Shown here piece after piece: positions 22,362 to 34,278 of a stretch of 64,000 nt of DNA. The notes beneath the pieces were generated by a model. It did no database searches and was not told the DNA's origin. It saw only the letters and a program-made list of their open reading frames with translations. The position numbers and the translations under genes were made by a program. The stretch covers positions 22,060,355-22,124,354 of the forward strand of contig CM046443.1 in the NCBI GenBank assembly GCA_025506515.1, given 5' to 3'. Positions within the stretch are counted from its first letter, which is position 1, and every line of letters begins with the position of its first letter. The stretch is from Flaveria trinervia. Taxonomy: Eukaryota > Streptophyta > Magnoliopsida > Asterales > Asteraceae.

Positions 22362-24443
22362 ATGGAAGACCAATTTGTTGCCTTTATTGCTGGAAAGGAC
22401 TCACGCATCCAGAACCTTCTACTTCTGAGAATCAGATTGGAAACCATAACAAACCGCCTAAGCTGTTAACGTTGGATGAATACCCACAGTGGAAACAACG
22501 GTTTAAATCTACTTAAATGGAGTTGACCCAAATCTTTGGACATCCATCGAGACCGGCTACACAATACCAGTCAGTGCTAATGGAGTCAAGTTGACCTTGG
22601 GAGGAATGAGCAAAGCCCTGAAGATTCTGTTTAATGCTAAAAAGAAGTATATGCCTTATTGACTCAGTCTATACCTAAGGACATTTTTCATCAGTTCTCT
22701 AAGAACAAGCAGGCAAAGAAGTTATAGGAGGCATTGGAAAAGAGATATGAAGGAAATGAAACTCTGAAAGCACTAAAGGCTAAAGCTCTCAAAAAAGAGT
22801 TTGACAATTTTTCTTCAATTGGGAATGAAAGCTTGGATGATATCATCAACCGATTCTATCATCTGATGAGTGAGTTGCACACTCATGGCGTGACCACATC
22901 CATGGAAGATAAAGTTTCTAGCTTTGCTGATGGTCTGCCTGATAAATGGGATCCATTTGTGTCTAATTTGCAACAAAATGAAATTCTTGCTACCTTAGAC
23001 ATAAATGATTTCATCTTGAAGTTAAGGGAGGAAGAACTACATATGAAGTATAAGTCAAAGAAAGGACTCTATGTTCAGAATCCTTCACTATACAATTCAA
23101 TTCCAACTCTAGCTCTTCTGCCTCTTCCTAAAGCAGTGTATCAGGAGCCGAAATATCAGGGTCATCTGGAACCCAATACATAGATCCTGATGCAAATACG
23201 ACAAAGTTAAAGACTGAGAATCTAGGAAATGTCACACTGGAAGTTGCTAAAGAGCACATGGACCTTCTAGCGGCTGTTGTACAATCTTATGATGGTTTAG
23301 TTGCTGGTAAGATTGGAAATTGTCATCTTGCTGATGAGGACTACGAGCAAGTTGATGAAAATAAGCTAGAAAGAATGGATATAATGTGGGCCTTGGATAG
23401 TGTTGTCAGAAGAGCTAAGAATTTTGTGAAGAAGACAGGGCAAAATCTAGTTGCCACCAAAGATACGACTTTTGGTTTTGATAAAACCAAAGTCACGTGC
23501 TTGAACTATGGTGAAAAGGGGCGTTTTAAACGTGAGTGTGTAAAGCCAAAGAAAATGGGAAATGGAAATCCGTTTCCTACATTCAACCGTCAAGACAAGA
23601 ATAAGATTGGAACTTCATCTTCAAGTAAAGAGACAAAGGCTTTGACTGCTCAAGGTGATGAAGGTCAAGACTGGTCTTTCCGATTTGTCTCTAAGGGTGA
23701 TCTAAACATCGCTTTCATTGATGCATTGGATGATGGATCTGCCAGTGAAGGAGACATCATGGCTGAACAATTTTAAGATATCGAAGAAGCTATGGATGTT
23801 GTTGATCATCTGGTTGATGAAGAACTTAGAGCTACGAATTCAGAATCTCTAGTCACCGAAGGGTCTGACTCTGCTTTGATGGTTGATTCGTCTGATTCCT
23901 TACAAGTAAGTTCTAAAGACCAATTATTTGAAAAACAAGCTTGTACCGAATATGACAAATTTAGAGAAAGCATTGATTTGAAATTTGCTGGGTTATTAGA
24001 ACATAATGATGATCTAGTAAATGATTTACAACTCTGCATTGAAGCAAATTGTGTTTTAAAACAAAATATGTGCAGCTTCAAAGAAAAAAATAGAACTTTT
24101 GGGGAAACAACTAAGGGAAACTGAGGTTGTTGCAATAAATCAATCAAATGACATCAAGTTTTATTTAAATTCTTTGGAGGAAACTAAAAATGAGAAAGCA
24201 GTTTTGGAAGTCGAGGTTGAATCATTAAAACAAAAACTGCACAGTTTGGCTAGTTCTTCTCACATAGTTCAAAACTTAGTGAAAGAACGAAATAACGGGG
24301 AAGGTCTGGGTTATAAGGTAGTACCACCACCATATGAAATCCTTCTGAACACAAAATGTAGACCAATTAATTATAACCCGGTAAAGGATCATGTGGTGTC
24401 CACGCCTCTGGTTAGTGATCCGATTCTATGGGTAAACCTGTGA
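22362..24443 (+). pseudogene. gag: gag of C, first part, broken
   Basis: The start chosen is the ATG at 22362 (MEDQFVAF). The region 22362-22730 is badly frameshifted. The UBN2-type gag domain is at 22734-23183 (KALKKEFDNFSSIGNESLDD, FADGLPDKWDPF). A knuckle at 23490-23535 reads CLNYGEKGRFKREC, with the second cysteine as tyrosine and the histidine as arginine, so zinc binding is unlikely. An acidic, coiled-coil-rich C-terminal stretch runs 23792-24443 in two frames. It is interrupted at 24497 by element H and continues at 29489. The leader 22130-22325 also holds scattered copies of the family motif (GCACGA.T, TCGCATGATTGA). Confidence 0.8.
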
Positions 24444-24649
24444 AATCTGTCAATAAATAGAAGGAATCTACTTTGAAATTAAAAGAAAAGATAACTGTTG
24501 TAACATCTTATATTTTGGTTGGTTAATTAAAATTTATTTTGTTAAGTTCTTGTGAGGGCTATTTTTGCTTTTTATGAAACTTATGGGTTACTTATGCTTA
24601 TTTCCTAGTTTATATTTAATTCTTTAATTTGGAAGTTAATAATTTGAAC

Positions 24650-24760
24650 ATAATAATAGATAATAATAATAATATTACTAATAATAATAATATCAATAAA
24701 TTATAATAATAATAAAAACAATAATAATAACAATGAATAATAATAATAACTTATAAGAGT
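24650..24760. repeat. ATA/TAA microsatellite
   Basis: Imperfect AAT trinucleotide repeats with interruptions, inside solo LTR H. Confidence 0.85.
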
Positions 24761-25649
24761 CAAATACCTAATAAGTTGTATAATAATTAAAATTTAAGAA
24801 TAATTAAGTTAAGGGGTTAGTTTGTCATTTTAGAAACTTAAAATGGAAGTTTTGGGCATAAAATAATAAAGAGTGAAATCTACAGGGACCATTTATGTTA
24901 ATCTTTAAACATCAAACCCAATCCTCCCCCTTTAACCCGTATTTCCGGCGAACCGCCGGTTGGATCTCTGGCGAGCTTCGGCGACACCCAAAACCACCAA
25001 AATCAACCGCTTCTTGATCCAAAACCGTTAGCAAATCCTTCTTGTAACTGTTTCGAACTCGAAATGCACATTAATTTGAGTTCTAAGTCGGCTATGGAGG
25101 CTTGTGAGTTCAGTAACCGAAAGCCAATAATCTCGAACCATTAGACTATAAAGAATCAATAATAACTCAATCAATCAGGTTCATACCGTTAGCTAATCAA
25201 TTCATACCCGTAAATGATCTTAATTTCAAGTTTAAATGTGAATTAAAGACCAAATTGATTAGTTTACATTCATATCCCAATCGAAACCGAATCGTAAGAA
25301 CCACATCGAATTAGAACTATATAAATGAGGGCAAGTGTTTCTTTTGATCTCTTTCAACTCTTTGTAACCACAATTCCTTGAGAACTCCACTTAATCATTG
25401 ATCCCAACCATTTGTTCTTCGCGAAGCTGACCAGGGATAAACCAAGTGCAATCACTTCAATTTGTTTGTAATCAACTAAGTATAATATGCCCACACACTC
25501 GATTATACTTAGGGATTAAAAGCCCTAAGTTTAATCTGGATGAAACACTCGAATTGACCTTCAATTGGGATCAAATCATTCTAGGGTTTATTTGGATTTG
25601 GGGGTTTCTTGGCGATTATGTTTTTAAGAATTAAGGACCGTGATACACC

Positions 25650-25732
25650 ATGGCCACGACCCTTAGTTCACCGGTGAGTAACACACATGCACATCCGGAG
25701 GTCCCGGGTTCGAACCTGGGCAACCTCACTTT
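25650..25732 (+). other. tRNA-like segment with A and B boxes (SINE head or tRNA relic)
   Basis: TTAGTTCACCGGTGAG at 25663-25678 resembles a tRNA D-arm A box, and GGTTCGAACC at 25707-25716 is a perfect B box within a T-arm (CCCGGGTTCGAACCTGGG). The spacing between boxes is about 44 bases. The acceptor stem and anticodon stem do not fold convincingly, so this is not a working tRNA gene. A tRNA-derived SINE head captured in the LTR is plausible. Confidence 0.55.
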
Positions 25733-26214
25733 TTAGGGCTTTCTAGCCTTTAAAAAATTTATATAAAATTTCTAAAAATTATAAAAACTGGTTTTATAAA
25801 CTTTGGTTAGTTTGAAAGTTATCTAATTATTTTGTGTAAATTATTTCTTTAAACAGCTTAACAATTTTTATATATAAAATATTAATTACAAATGTTATAA
25901 TTAGTTTATTTTATAAAAATAAACTAAAAATAGTTCAAATCACTAATTTATTACTGGTCATTACATTATCTTTAATTATAGATTAATTATGATTTTATTT
26001 ATATTTTATAAATCAATTGAGGATTTAACTTTTTTTAAATTTCACAAACCATTATAGAAGGATTAATTAAGTTTCTTTCTTTGTGATAAAATATATATTT
26101 ATGTTTTCAATAATTGATCTTGTTTATAAAAAACCCCAAATTCTTATTGAACATCTAGTTCACGTTTAATTGTTGATCCTATGATTAATCTTAAATCTTG
26201 TAATATATACGTTT

Positions 26215-26688
26215 TGCTAAATCAATATTTCAGATTCATTGAGTTTGGATCTTAGGATTCATCTCGTTCAGATCTAGAAATCAAAATTAAGATGGGTGGA
26301 CGTGTGTGAGTCAAAGAACAAAGAGATGGATAATAATAATGTTATGATTTCATTGATGTTGATAAACAAGTTACAATGAGAATCATTGATAGCTGGTGAA
26401 ATCAAACCCACCCAAAGGAGAGGATTTCTCCTTGGATGGTGATTCACACCATGAGAAACACACACACAAAAGCCACACTTGCATAAATGCATTAGTGGGT
26501 CTATTTATACTAATATTACAACATGACCTAATTTTGACTTTCTAATTGTCTTGATGTTGACTTTGTCATGTTGAATTGTCTTGTTTTGTTGTAATCGACT
26601 TGGTCTCTGAACTTGTACAATGAGATCTTCAGTTGGATGTAATTATGATTTGGTAAGCTTCAGTTTATTCCATTGTTGAATCCCAACA
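26215..26688 (-). repeat. 3' LTR of element I
   Basis: TGCTAAATC to ATCCCAACA in plus order; 474 bp, next to the purine tract. Confidence 0.92.
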
Positions 26689-26690
26689 AT

Positions 26691-26704
26691 ACTCCCCCTA
26701 AACT
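26691..26704 (-). other. Polypurine tract of element I
   Basis: The minus strand reads AGTTTAGGGGGAGT just before the 3' LTR. A second similar tract (GAGGGGGAGAGC on the minus strand, near 26790-26803) lies about 100 bases inward. Multiple tracts are reported for Sireviruses. Confidence 0.8.
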
Positions 26705-28195
26705 GGTGCTTGCCAAACCTGGAATTTGAAGTTCTTCTCTCTCACATGTCTTCTAGATCAACTGATGTTCTGGCACAATTCACTGATGCTCTCCCCCTCA
26801 GATTAAGCTCCTCCTAATATATTTCTGAAAAAGGTTAGAATCTCTTGAGAATACTTCTTGGTATTGGATATGGGTTGTATCACTCTTGGATTACAGTTCA
26901 TATCACAACTCAAGGATTAGAATGTATTAGGCATATGGTGAGGCTTTAAACTTCAATAAACTGCATGAGGAACATGAATCAAGGTTGAACACACTTCCAC
27001 TCTTTTGAAATAACTTGATAATGACATTCTTCTGATAATGAGTACTCCCTTGATTAAAGTCCGGCTAACTATCCGCTCAGTAGCCAGACACGGGTGCAAA
27101 ACATCTTCAGAAAAAATGTGAGCACAAGTACTTCAAAAGGGCATCTGATAGTTGTACAAGTTTCTGGATGAATTTGTGAAAAAGTGACCAAAGTTGATTT
27201 CTATACTCTTTTTTTTTGCTTTCATGATCACAATGGACGTGCCTGTTGGTTGCAATCATCCATGTTCATGTTTTTCTATTCTTTTTGAAGTCCTGTTCAT
27301 AAGCATTTCTTGCAACACATCCGCATTTGTTTGCAAAGAATCCGCATTTGTTTGCAAGGCATCCACATTTGATTTCAATGCATCCGCATTTAACTTCAAA
27401 GCATCCGCATTTGTGCTTAGAGTACTCGCATTTGTTTTATAAGTCATCCGCATTTGGTGTCAAGGCATCCGCATTTGGTAACAAGTCATCCACATTTGGT
27501 GACAAGTCATCCGCATTTGTGACAAGTCATCCGCATTTGTGACAAGTCATCCGCATTTGTGATAAGTCATCCGCATTTGTGACAAGTCATCCGCATTTGT
27601 GACAAGTCATCCGCATTTGTTGCCAAGACATCCACATTTGGTGACAACTCATCCGCATTTGTGTATAACACATCCCATTTGATGAAGCTTCATCCGCATT
27701 TGTTTTTTTTCATCCGCATTTGTTTTCAAACTTGAACAAAAACGATTTCACACTGCAGTGCAGGTCGGGAAATCAGCAGTAGCTTCCATTTCTTCATCTT
27801 TTCTTTGTTTTTATTAATGATCGTGTTCAATTGCATTGAATTTTGAAGGAATAATCTAGTGAATGATTATATTTCTTCAAATCGTACCATATTAGAACAG
27901 ATCTGTGATTTTTCTTCTTGATTTTTGAGATGAACAAATGTGTTTTCTTCTTTATTGATGTTCATCTTGTTCAATTGCATCGAATTTTGAAGGAATAATC
28001 ATGAGCATGTTCAAGATTCTTCAAATCGTACCATAGTTGAACAGATTTGTTGGTTTTTCTTCTAATTTTGGGTATGAACAGGTGGGTTTTTGATGAACAT
28101 AGCTTTGTTTTTAATTTTTCTTCTTTTCTTCATTGTTCTTGACATCATTAAAGATGAAATCAGATCTAAAAACTAGATAAATCCAGCAACCAACA
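26705..28195 (-). other. Internal domain of element I, non-coding
   Basis: No gag or pol motif in any frame. It contains the array at 27310-27730. At about 27780-28080 two related paragraphs each contain GAATTTTGAAGGAATAATC, a diverged direct repeat of roughly 130 bases. Confidence 0.7.
27310..27730 (-). repeat. CATCCGCATTTG minisatellite of element I
   Basis: The core 27501-27620 is six head-to-tail 20-base units of GACAAGTCATCCGCATTTGT, with a single mismatch (fourth copy). Flanking units are degenerate. On the minus strand the unit contains ACAAATGCGGATGA, the core of the G1 LTR array. Confidence 0.92.
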
Positions 28196-28207
28196 GCTCT
28201 GATACCA
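28196..28207 (-). other. Primer-binding site of element I
   Basis: The minus strand reads TGGTATCAGAGC, a perfect initiator-Met primer site, three bases from the 5' LTR. Confidence 0.9.
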
Positions 28208-28210
28208 TTT

Positions 28211-28683
28211 TGCTAAATTAATATTTTGGATTCATTGAGCTTGGATCTTAGGATTCATCTCGTTCAGATCTAGAAATCAAAATTAAGATGGGTGGACGTG
28301 TGTTAATCAAAGAACAAAGAGATGGATAATAATAATGTTATGATTTCATTGATGTTGATAAATAAGTTACAATGAAAATCATTGATGGCTGGTGAAATCA
28401 AACCCACCAAAGGAGAGGATTTCTCCTTGGATGGTGATTCACACCATGAGAAACACACACACAAAAGCCACACTTGCATAAATGCACTAGTGGGTCTATT
28501 TATACTAATATTACAACATGAGCTAATTTTGACTTTCTAATTGTCTTGATGTTGACTTTGTCATGTTGAATTGTCTTGGTTTGTTGTAAACAACTTGGTT
28601 TCTAAACTTGTACAATGAGATCTTCATTTGGATGTAATTATGATTTGGTAAGCTTTAGTTTATTCCATTGTTGAATCCCAACA
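28211..28683 (-). repeat. 5' LTR of element I
   Basis: TGCTAAATTA to ATCCCAACA, 473 bp, matching 26215-26688. Confidence 0.92.
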
Positions 28684-29488
28684 CGTTTAGGTACCTTGTA
28701 AAAGAATTCGTTGGAACATCGTTAATTCTAATTATCATCTTTTACTCATATACGTCATGTGAGTTTCCTTACCCATTTTTATATATTTCACACTATTTTG
28801 GGGTGAAACATGATACATATTTAACATACATTTGTAAACGTTTGAACTTGTAAAGCACTTGCAATTCATCTTTATATTTAGTCATGGTTATTTGTGTGTG
28901 TAAGTGATTATATGAGATACATATTTTGTTTGCAATCATTAACTATTGCTAGCCTGGGGACGTCTTAGATCTTTGGGCCTGACAAGCCTATTTGGTGCTA
29001 AAGCCGATGTATTGGCGGCACCTGATGATGTATGCTTGTTCATCACGGGAACCAAATACACTTAGCCAATCATATATACTTGTAATCAAATCGAGGTTGG
29101 TTGTAATGATATGTGTTCTATAACCTTACTAACTCATAACCTATGACCTGTATTGCTACTTGTAACTTTGTTATATTATGTATGAAAACCTTGAAAATTC
29201 ACCAACTTTATAGTTGACCTTTTATTTTTATCATGTTTCAGGAAATGCTCAAGTTTGAAATTATCGTATGAAGCTTGCTATAATATAGGAATTTGGACCT
29301 AGTTAAATGAATAAAACTATGTTATTTTTTGCTTAGTCTGGGAATTATTTCATGTTTGAGACTTGTGATTGTACTTCTTTTGAAACTTATAATTTTTATA
29401 TTTACACTTAAATATATCATTATGTGGTTGTGAACAATCTTAACCCTCACATCTTGATGTTTCCGTCATCAAGGTTGGGGTGTGACAC

Positions 29489-30120
29489 CTGTTGAAAATT
29501 TGGATGATAAAATTGAAAAGGTTAATTTAGGGTCAGGTTCACAAGTCTATTTCAGTACCCAAAATGACTAATCCAATTAACCATAAACGTGTTAATCATC
29601 AAAGTCCAAATAAAATGAAAGTGAAAGATGTTCAAAATGTTAAAACAAACTATTTTGTTAAAGAAGATGAAACATCTAAAAGAGAAGTGAGACAACACAA
29701 CCGGACACATCTCAAGCCTCTACCAAACTCAACCTCATATCAAAATTTTCCTCAATCAGTAGAAGAGAGATCATGCAACAGTTATGGAAAACAAGGACAT
29801 ATCTCTCCTAATTGTCCTTATTATCAGACACCCAAAAAGAAAATTGACCTTTTTGATGAAAACTAAAATTAGATCTAATACTACACCTAAGAATGTTAGT
29901 GACCCTAAAGTTCAAACCACAAGCCAGTCCTTAGTTTACCACAAACAGGCCTTACACAAAACTGGTTTATGGAAAGAAAAATCAAGTATTGTCTGACAGT
30001 GAGGAAAAGAAGACGAAACATATGCCCTCATCATCTAAAGGACAGTGGGTTGAATTCATGATTTGTGATTCCTCTGGGACACCCAAGCCAGTTAAGGCTT
30101 GGGTCCCAAACCTAAACTAA
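29489..30120 (+). pseudogene. gag: gag of C, second part
   Basis: Continues gag after insertion H. The frame at 29564-29866 ends with a knuckle CNSYGKQGHISPNC whose second cysteine is tyrosine. Another frame to about 30118 ends PVKAWVPNLN, the linker often seen just before protease in such elements. Confidence 0.75.
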
Positions 30121-30165
30121 TCCATTCCTTTCTATGTGCAGGGTGTCCACTACAGCGCAATCACT

Positions 30166-31410
30166 AATACCTAGATTATTGATAGTGGGGCGTCCAGGCA
30201 CATGACCGGGAGTTCGTCTATCCTTTTCAACATCAAACAAATTAAAAGGGGACACGTATCATTCGCTGGGAATAAAGGAGGGTACATCACCGCTCAAGGC
30301 GAAGTGGGAAACGAGAAAGTGAAGTTTGACAGGGTCAACTACGTTCAACAACTACGAAACAACTTGCTTTCTATCTCCCAGATATGTGATAAAGGATTCA
30401 AAGTTGTGTTTGACAACAAGAAGTGCTACATGTTGAAGAAGGATTGCGTTATTGAGGAAGATAAATTTCTAATGTCAGCTTCAAGATATAATGATTTGTA
30501 TGTCTTGGATCTATCAAAAGCCTCCACAACGGAGTCCACTGTCCAATGCTTCTTGTCAAAGGCAACTGAGAGGGATTTAGTCTCCTGGCATAGGAGAATG
30601 GGACACATTAATCCTAGGAAGAGAAATCATTTGGTTCAGAATGATCTAGTGAATGGAGTTACAGTTAAGAATTTCCAGCTCCTAGATTTCTGCGTAGCAT
30701 GTAAGATAGGGAAACAGACCAAGAAGTCTCACAAAGCAAAAAAAGTTAATTCTATCGATATTGCTCTCGAGCTTCTACACATGGATTTGTTTGGCCCAGT
30801 TAGCACAATGAGCATTGCTGGAGATCTGTACTGCTTTGTAGAAACCGATGATTACTCAAAATTCTCTTGGGTGATGTTTCTGAAATCCAAGTCAGAGACA
30901 TTTGATTCATTCAAGCATCTAGTCACTACATTGGAACCACTCTACAACCTGAAAGTATGAAAGATTCGATCAGACAATGGAACAGAGTTCAAGAATCAGT
31001 GGATGGAGGCATACTACAGAGAGAAAAGAATTGTATATCAATTTACTTCTGCCTACACTCCCCAGATAAATGGAGTTACTGAAAGAAAGAATAAGAGCTT
31101 GATAGAGACAGCCAGGACAATGCTAGCCGTCTCTAAACTGCCTATTCATATATGGAATGAGGCAGTGGCTAATTCATGCTACACTCTTAATCGAGTCTTA
31201 GTAGTCAAACGTCACGAGAAAACATGATATGAATTGCTCCAGCGACGTAAACCTAGCTTGGAGTATGTAGAACCATTTGGAGCACTGTGCATGCTGTTAA
31301 AGAAGACTTAGACCGGGAAGTTTTGTGAGAAGGCAGTAGAAGAAATCTTTCTCGGATACAGTATACCAGACAAGAGAGTTATAACAACTCAACGAGTCAG
31401 GTAGAAGTGT
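30166..31410 (+). pseudogene. pol: Protease, gag-pre-integrase and integrase of C, broken
   Basis: The protease active site IIDSGASRHMTG is at 30175-30210; the codon before it is a stop where tryptophan is usual. An open frame at 30202-30960 then covers gag-pre-integrase with the HHCC zinc motif (HRRMGH, CVACKIGKQTK) and the first integrase aspartate (LHMDLFGPV). After a stop at 30958 the core continues at 30961-31227 with RSDNGTEFKN (second aspartate) and NGVTERKNKSLIE (glutamate). All three catalytic acids survive. A stop at 31225 follows. Confidence 0.88.
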
Positions 31411-33480
31411 GGTGCAATGTTGATGTCCAAAGATACACCACCCCCTGCTGGAAAAATACCTTCATTCTTCTTTGATTATGATGGATTTTTTAAGTCCTTC
31501 AATCTACCTCCTTCTCATCCTGATGATGAGTTATTAGCTATAATGATGTACGATGTTCTAAACACTCCTCCACCAGACTCGACATCATCAGCTCCATTAG
31601 ATGATTCTTCTAGCCCTTTAGGGGTAAAGCCTGAGGTAAGTGATTCTTCTTTGATGATGAAACAGTTGAGACTAAAAATGTGGACCAGGAGGAATAGGTT
31701 CCTACTAATGAAAGTACACAAGTATCAGATCTTGATGCATTGACACTTTTGAACCACATACTCCAACAGCCACAGAAACTGAACCAGGGTTCCAAATTGT
31801 AGATAATGAGGTAGATGTTTCCACCACTCCTGGAACTCGAGTTAATATGCATCATCCCCTGGACAATGTCATCGGGGATATTCTATCGGGAGTTTAGACA
31901 CGAATTAACTATACTCAGCTGATTATGCCGCAGTCATGGAAAAATGGTATCTTCACGATGGTGCTTATCATTGTTTTATGTCTCAATTTGAGCCAAAATA
32001 TGTAAGTGAAGCCTTAAATGACGAGGAATGGGTTAGTGCTATGCAAGAAGAACTCCTTTAGTTTATGAAATTAGGAGTATGGACTCTTGTGGACAGACCC
32101 AAAGATGTTAAGGTGATTGGCACTAAATGGGTTCTTAAGTGCAAGAAAGATGACCAAGGGGTCATAATCAAAAACAAGGCTCGGCTTGTTGTTCAAGTGT
32201 TTAGACAAGTTGAGGGCATGATTACAGTGAAGTGTTTGCACCTGTGGCAAGGATGGAAGCAATACGTATATTCTTAGCCTATGCATCCTACATGAAGATC
32301 AACGTTTATCAATTGGATGTGAAAAGTGCATGCCTTCATGGTGAAATCCATGAAATAGTGTCGTCAATCAACCCGAAGGATTTGAGGATCCTTATCATCG
32401 GGATAGAGTTCAACAACTGGACAAGGCTCTCTACGTGCTTCATCAAGCTCCACGAGCCTAGTATGAGAAACTCTCTACTCATCTGGTCAAACATGGATTT
32501 CGCAGAGGGGTTATTGACTGCACGCTGTTCATCAAAGAAAAAGATGGTGATTTACTGCTGGTATAGATATATATGTGGATGACATAATCTTCGGTTCTAG
32601 AAATGAAGAATTGTGTAAAGAATTTGAATTAGTGATGAAAGCTGACTTTGAGATGAGTGCCATGGGAGAGATGAAGTTCTTTCTTGGGTTACAGGTGGAT
32701 CAGACACCATACGGAATTTTCCTGCATCAGTCCAAATATGTTGGGGATATCCTCAGTCGGTTCAACATGGAGAATGCAACTGCTACTGGAACTCCACTTG
32801 CCATGAACCACGATGTGGTACCCAACGAAAATGGTGATCTGGTTGATGCTACTATGTACAGAGGAATGATCGAATGTCTAATGTACCTCATAGCCTCTCG
32901 TTCTGATATTATGTATGCCACATGTCTTTGTTCCAGATATCAGGCTAAACCGAAAGTAAATCATCTAACTTGGGTTAAAGGGATCTTTCGTTATCTGAAG
33001 GGTATTCCAACACTCAGGTTATGGTATCCTCATGATGATGACTTTGAGCTTACAGTGTATAGTGACTCGGATTATGGTGGTTGCAAGATGAATTACAAGT
33101 CAACATCAGTGGGATGTCAGTTTTTTGGAAGACGATTAGTCACCTAGCAGTGTAAGAAGCAGACATCTATTGCCTTGTTAACATGTGAAGCTGAATATGT
33201 TGTTGCTACAAGCTGCTGCTCCCAAATCATTTGGATTTAACAGCAAATGCGAGACTACGGTTTGAAATTTTTTAACACCCCTATCTTTGTTGATAATTCT
33301 ATTGCAATTGTTGTCACTAAAAATCCGGTCCAACACCCAAAACTAAACACATCGGTATTAAATATCACTTTATACTTGACTGTATTGAAAAGAAATTAAT
33401 CGATGTTGTTAAAATTAATATGGATTTTCAACGAGCCGACCTCTACACAAAAGTGTTTGACAAACCTCGGTTTTTATATC
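31411..33480 (+). pseudogene. pol: Reverse transcriptase and RNase H of C, broken
   Basis: A Pro/Ser/Asp-rich linker (31417-31860) joins integrase to RT. The RT N-terminus is at 32060-32280 (KVIGTKWVLKCKKDDQG), the fingers/palm at 32232-32580 (INVYQLDVKSACLHGEI), and the catalytic strand YVDDIIFGS at about 32569-32595 is intact. The open frame at 32575-33147 contains GEMKFFLGLQVDQTPYG and CLMYLIASRSDIMYATC. RNase H starts near 33055 (TVYSDSDYGG) and runs through stops at 33145 and about 33238 to about 33480, with DNSIAIVVTKNPVQHP. Confidence 0.88.
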
Positions 33481-33632
33481 TTTTAGAGGTTAATGGCGTG
33501 AAAAAGAAAAGTGATGTGATTCAAGAGAATAGAGTTCTTAGTCCGATAAGTTTTTCTTGTTTATATTTTATTTTTACTTTATTTTCCTGTCATTTCAAAA
33601 ATCCAAAAACACAAAAAGACTTTTTGTTTTAG

Positions 33633-34278
33633 AATGTTAGGGGGAGAATAGTTTAGCTTCAGTATTTAATTACATAAAAAACGAGGGGGAAGGGCAGATA
33701 AACTGAAAGCAAAGGAATCATATCTGTGATTTTGATTCAAAATTGATGGAAATGATAGTACATATGGAACAAATTGTTTGGGACATCAAAAGGATTTAAA
33801 TTGCTCAAAATGCGATGTTCAAATTACGTGTCGGTAGATTCAACACAATAGACCAGTAGACTTTGTTGGTGAATCAAATTCAAACTAATTTGTTCAACTT
33901 ACTCTGGGTTCTCATCTTATCCCTGGTTAACACAATCAACGCATTTCCAATAAGGGGTGACGAGCAAGATAAATGCCACAAATGTGTGCACATGACCATA
34001 AAAATGAGCAAAGCACATGAAAAAAAAATTATTAAGCGCAATCAAGCTAATGACTAACATGTTAGGCATTATATGTGCAAAAAGAAAAAACATGCTCTAA
34101 CAAGAAGATAGGTTGTGTGCCTCTCTATTGTGCGATGGCACTAACCTGAGGCTTGGCATCTCTTTGAAAGCTCTTAGAATAGTTTCTTCTTGTCAAATAC
34201 CCGTAGACTGCTCAAAAATCTCCTGAGGAATGTTGATTACTATATAAGTGTGGGATCCACAAATGCTGGTTGAAATAA
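33633..34278 (+). other. Post-pol region of C
   Basis: Starts with purine-rich tracts (TTAGGGGGAGAATAG near 33638 and ACGAGGGGGAAGGG near 33681), like extra polypurine tracts. A 64-codon ORF at 33863-34057 has a hydrophobic stretch LFNLLWVLILSLV and a CHKC pair. I cannot say it is a gene. Confidence 0.5.

Larger units (their letters stand above)
26210..28688 (-). mobile_element. Element I: small non-autonomous LTR retrotransposon
   Basis: The element is 26215-28683 (2469 bp), flanked by the perfect duplication CGTTT (26210-26214 and 28684-28688). LTRs of 474 and 473 bp differ at about 20 positions by eye. It has a perfect initiator-Met primer site and a purine tract but no gag or pol, so it would depend on proteins from another element. 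The internal 1.5 kb consists of unrecognised sequence plus a minisatellite. It interrupts solo LTR H, so it is younger than H. Confidence 0.9.
24492..29493 (+). repeat. H: solo Gypsy-type LTR inserted in gag of C (interrupted by element I)
   Basis: The LTR is 24497-29488. It starts TGTAACATCTTATATTTTGG and ends GGTTGGGGTGTGACA, flanked by ACTGT (24492-24496) and CCTGT (29489-29493), one mismatch. Removing element I leaves about 2.5 kb without gag or pol. The termini and length suit a long Gypsy LTR. Strand is inferred from the terminal sequence only. No retroelement ORF is seen in it. Confidence 0.75.

Noticed and set aside
25650..25732. Functional tRNA gene
   Set aside because: A and B boxes are present but no proper acceptor or anticodon stem can be drawn.
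24497..26214. Host gene with exons (splice-like words, moderate GC patch near 24940-25000)
   Set aside because: Bounded by LTR-type ends and target duplication, no protein similarity recognised, so treated as solo LTR H.
27501..27620. Regular 20-bp direct repeats resembling a CRISPR array
   Set aside because: Units are head-to-tail with no spacers and lie inside a plant LTR element; this is a minisatellite.
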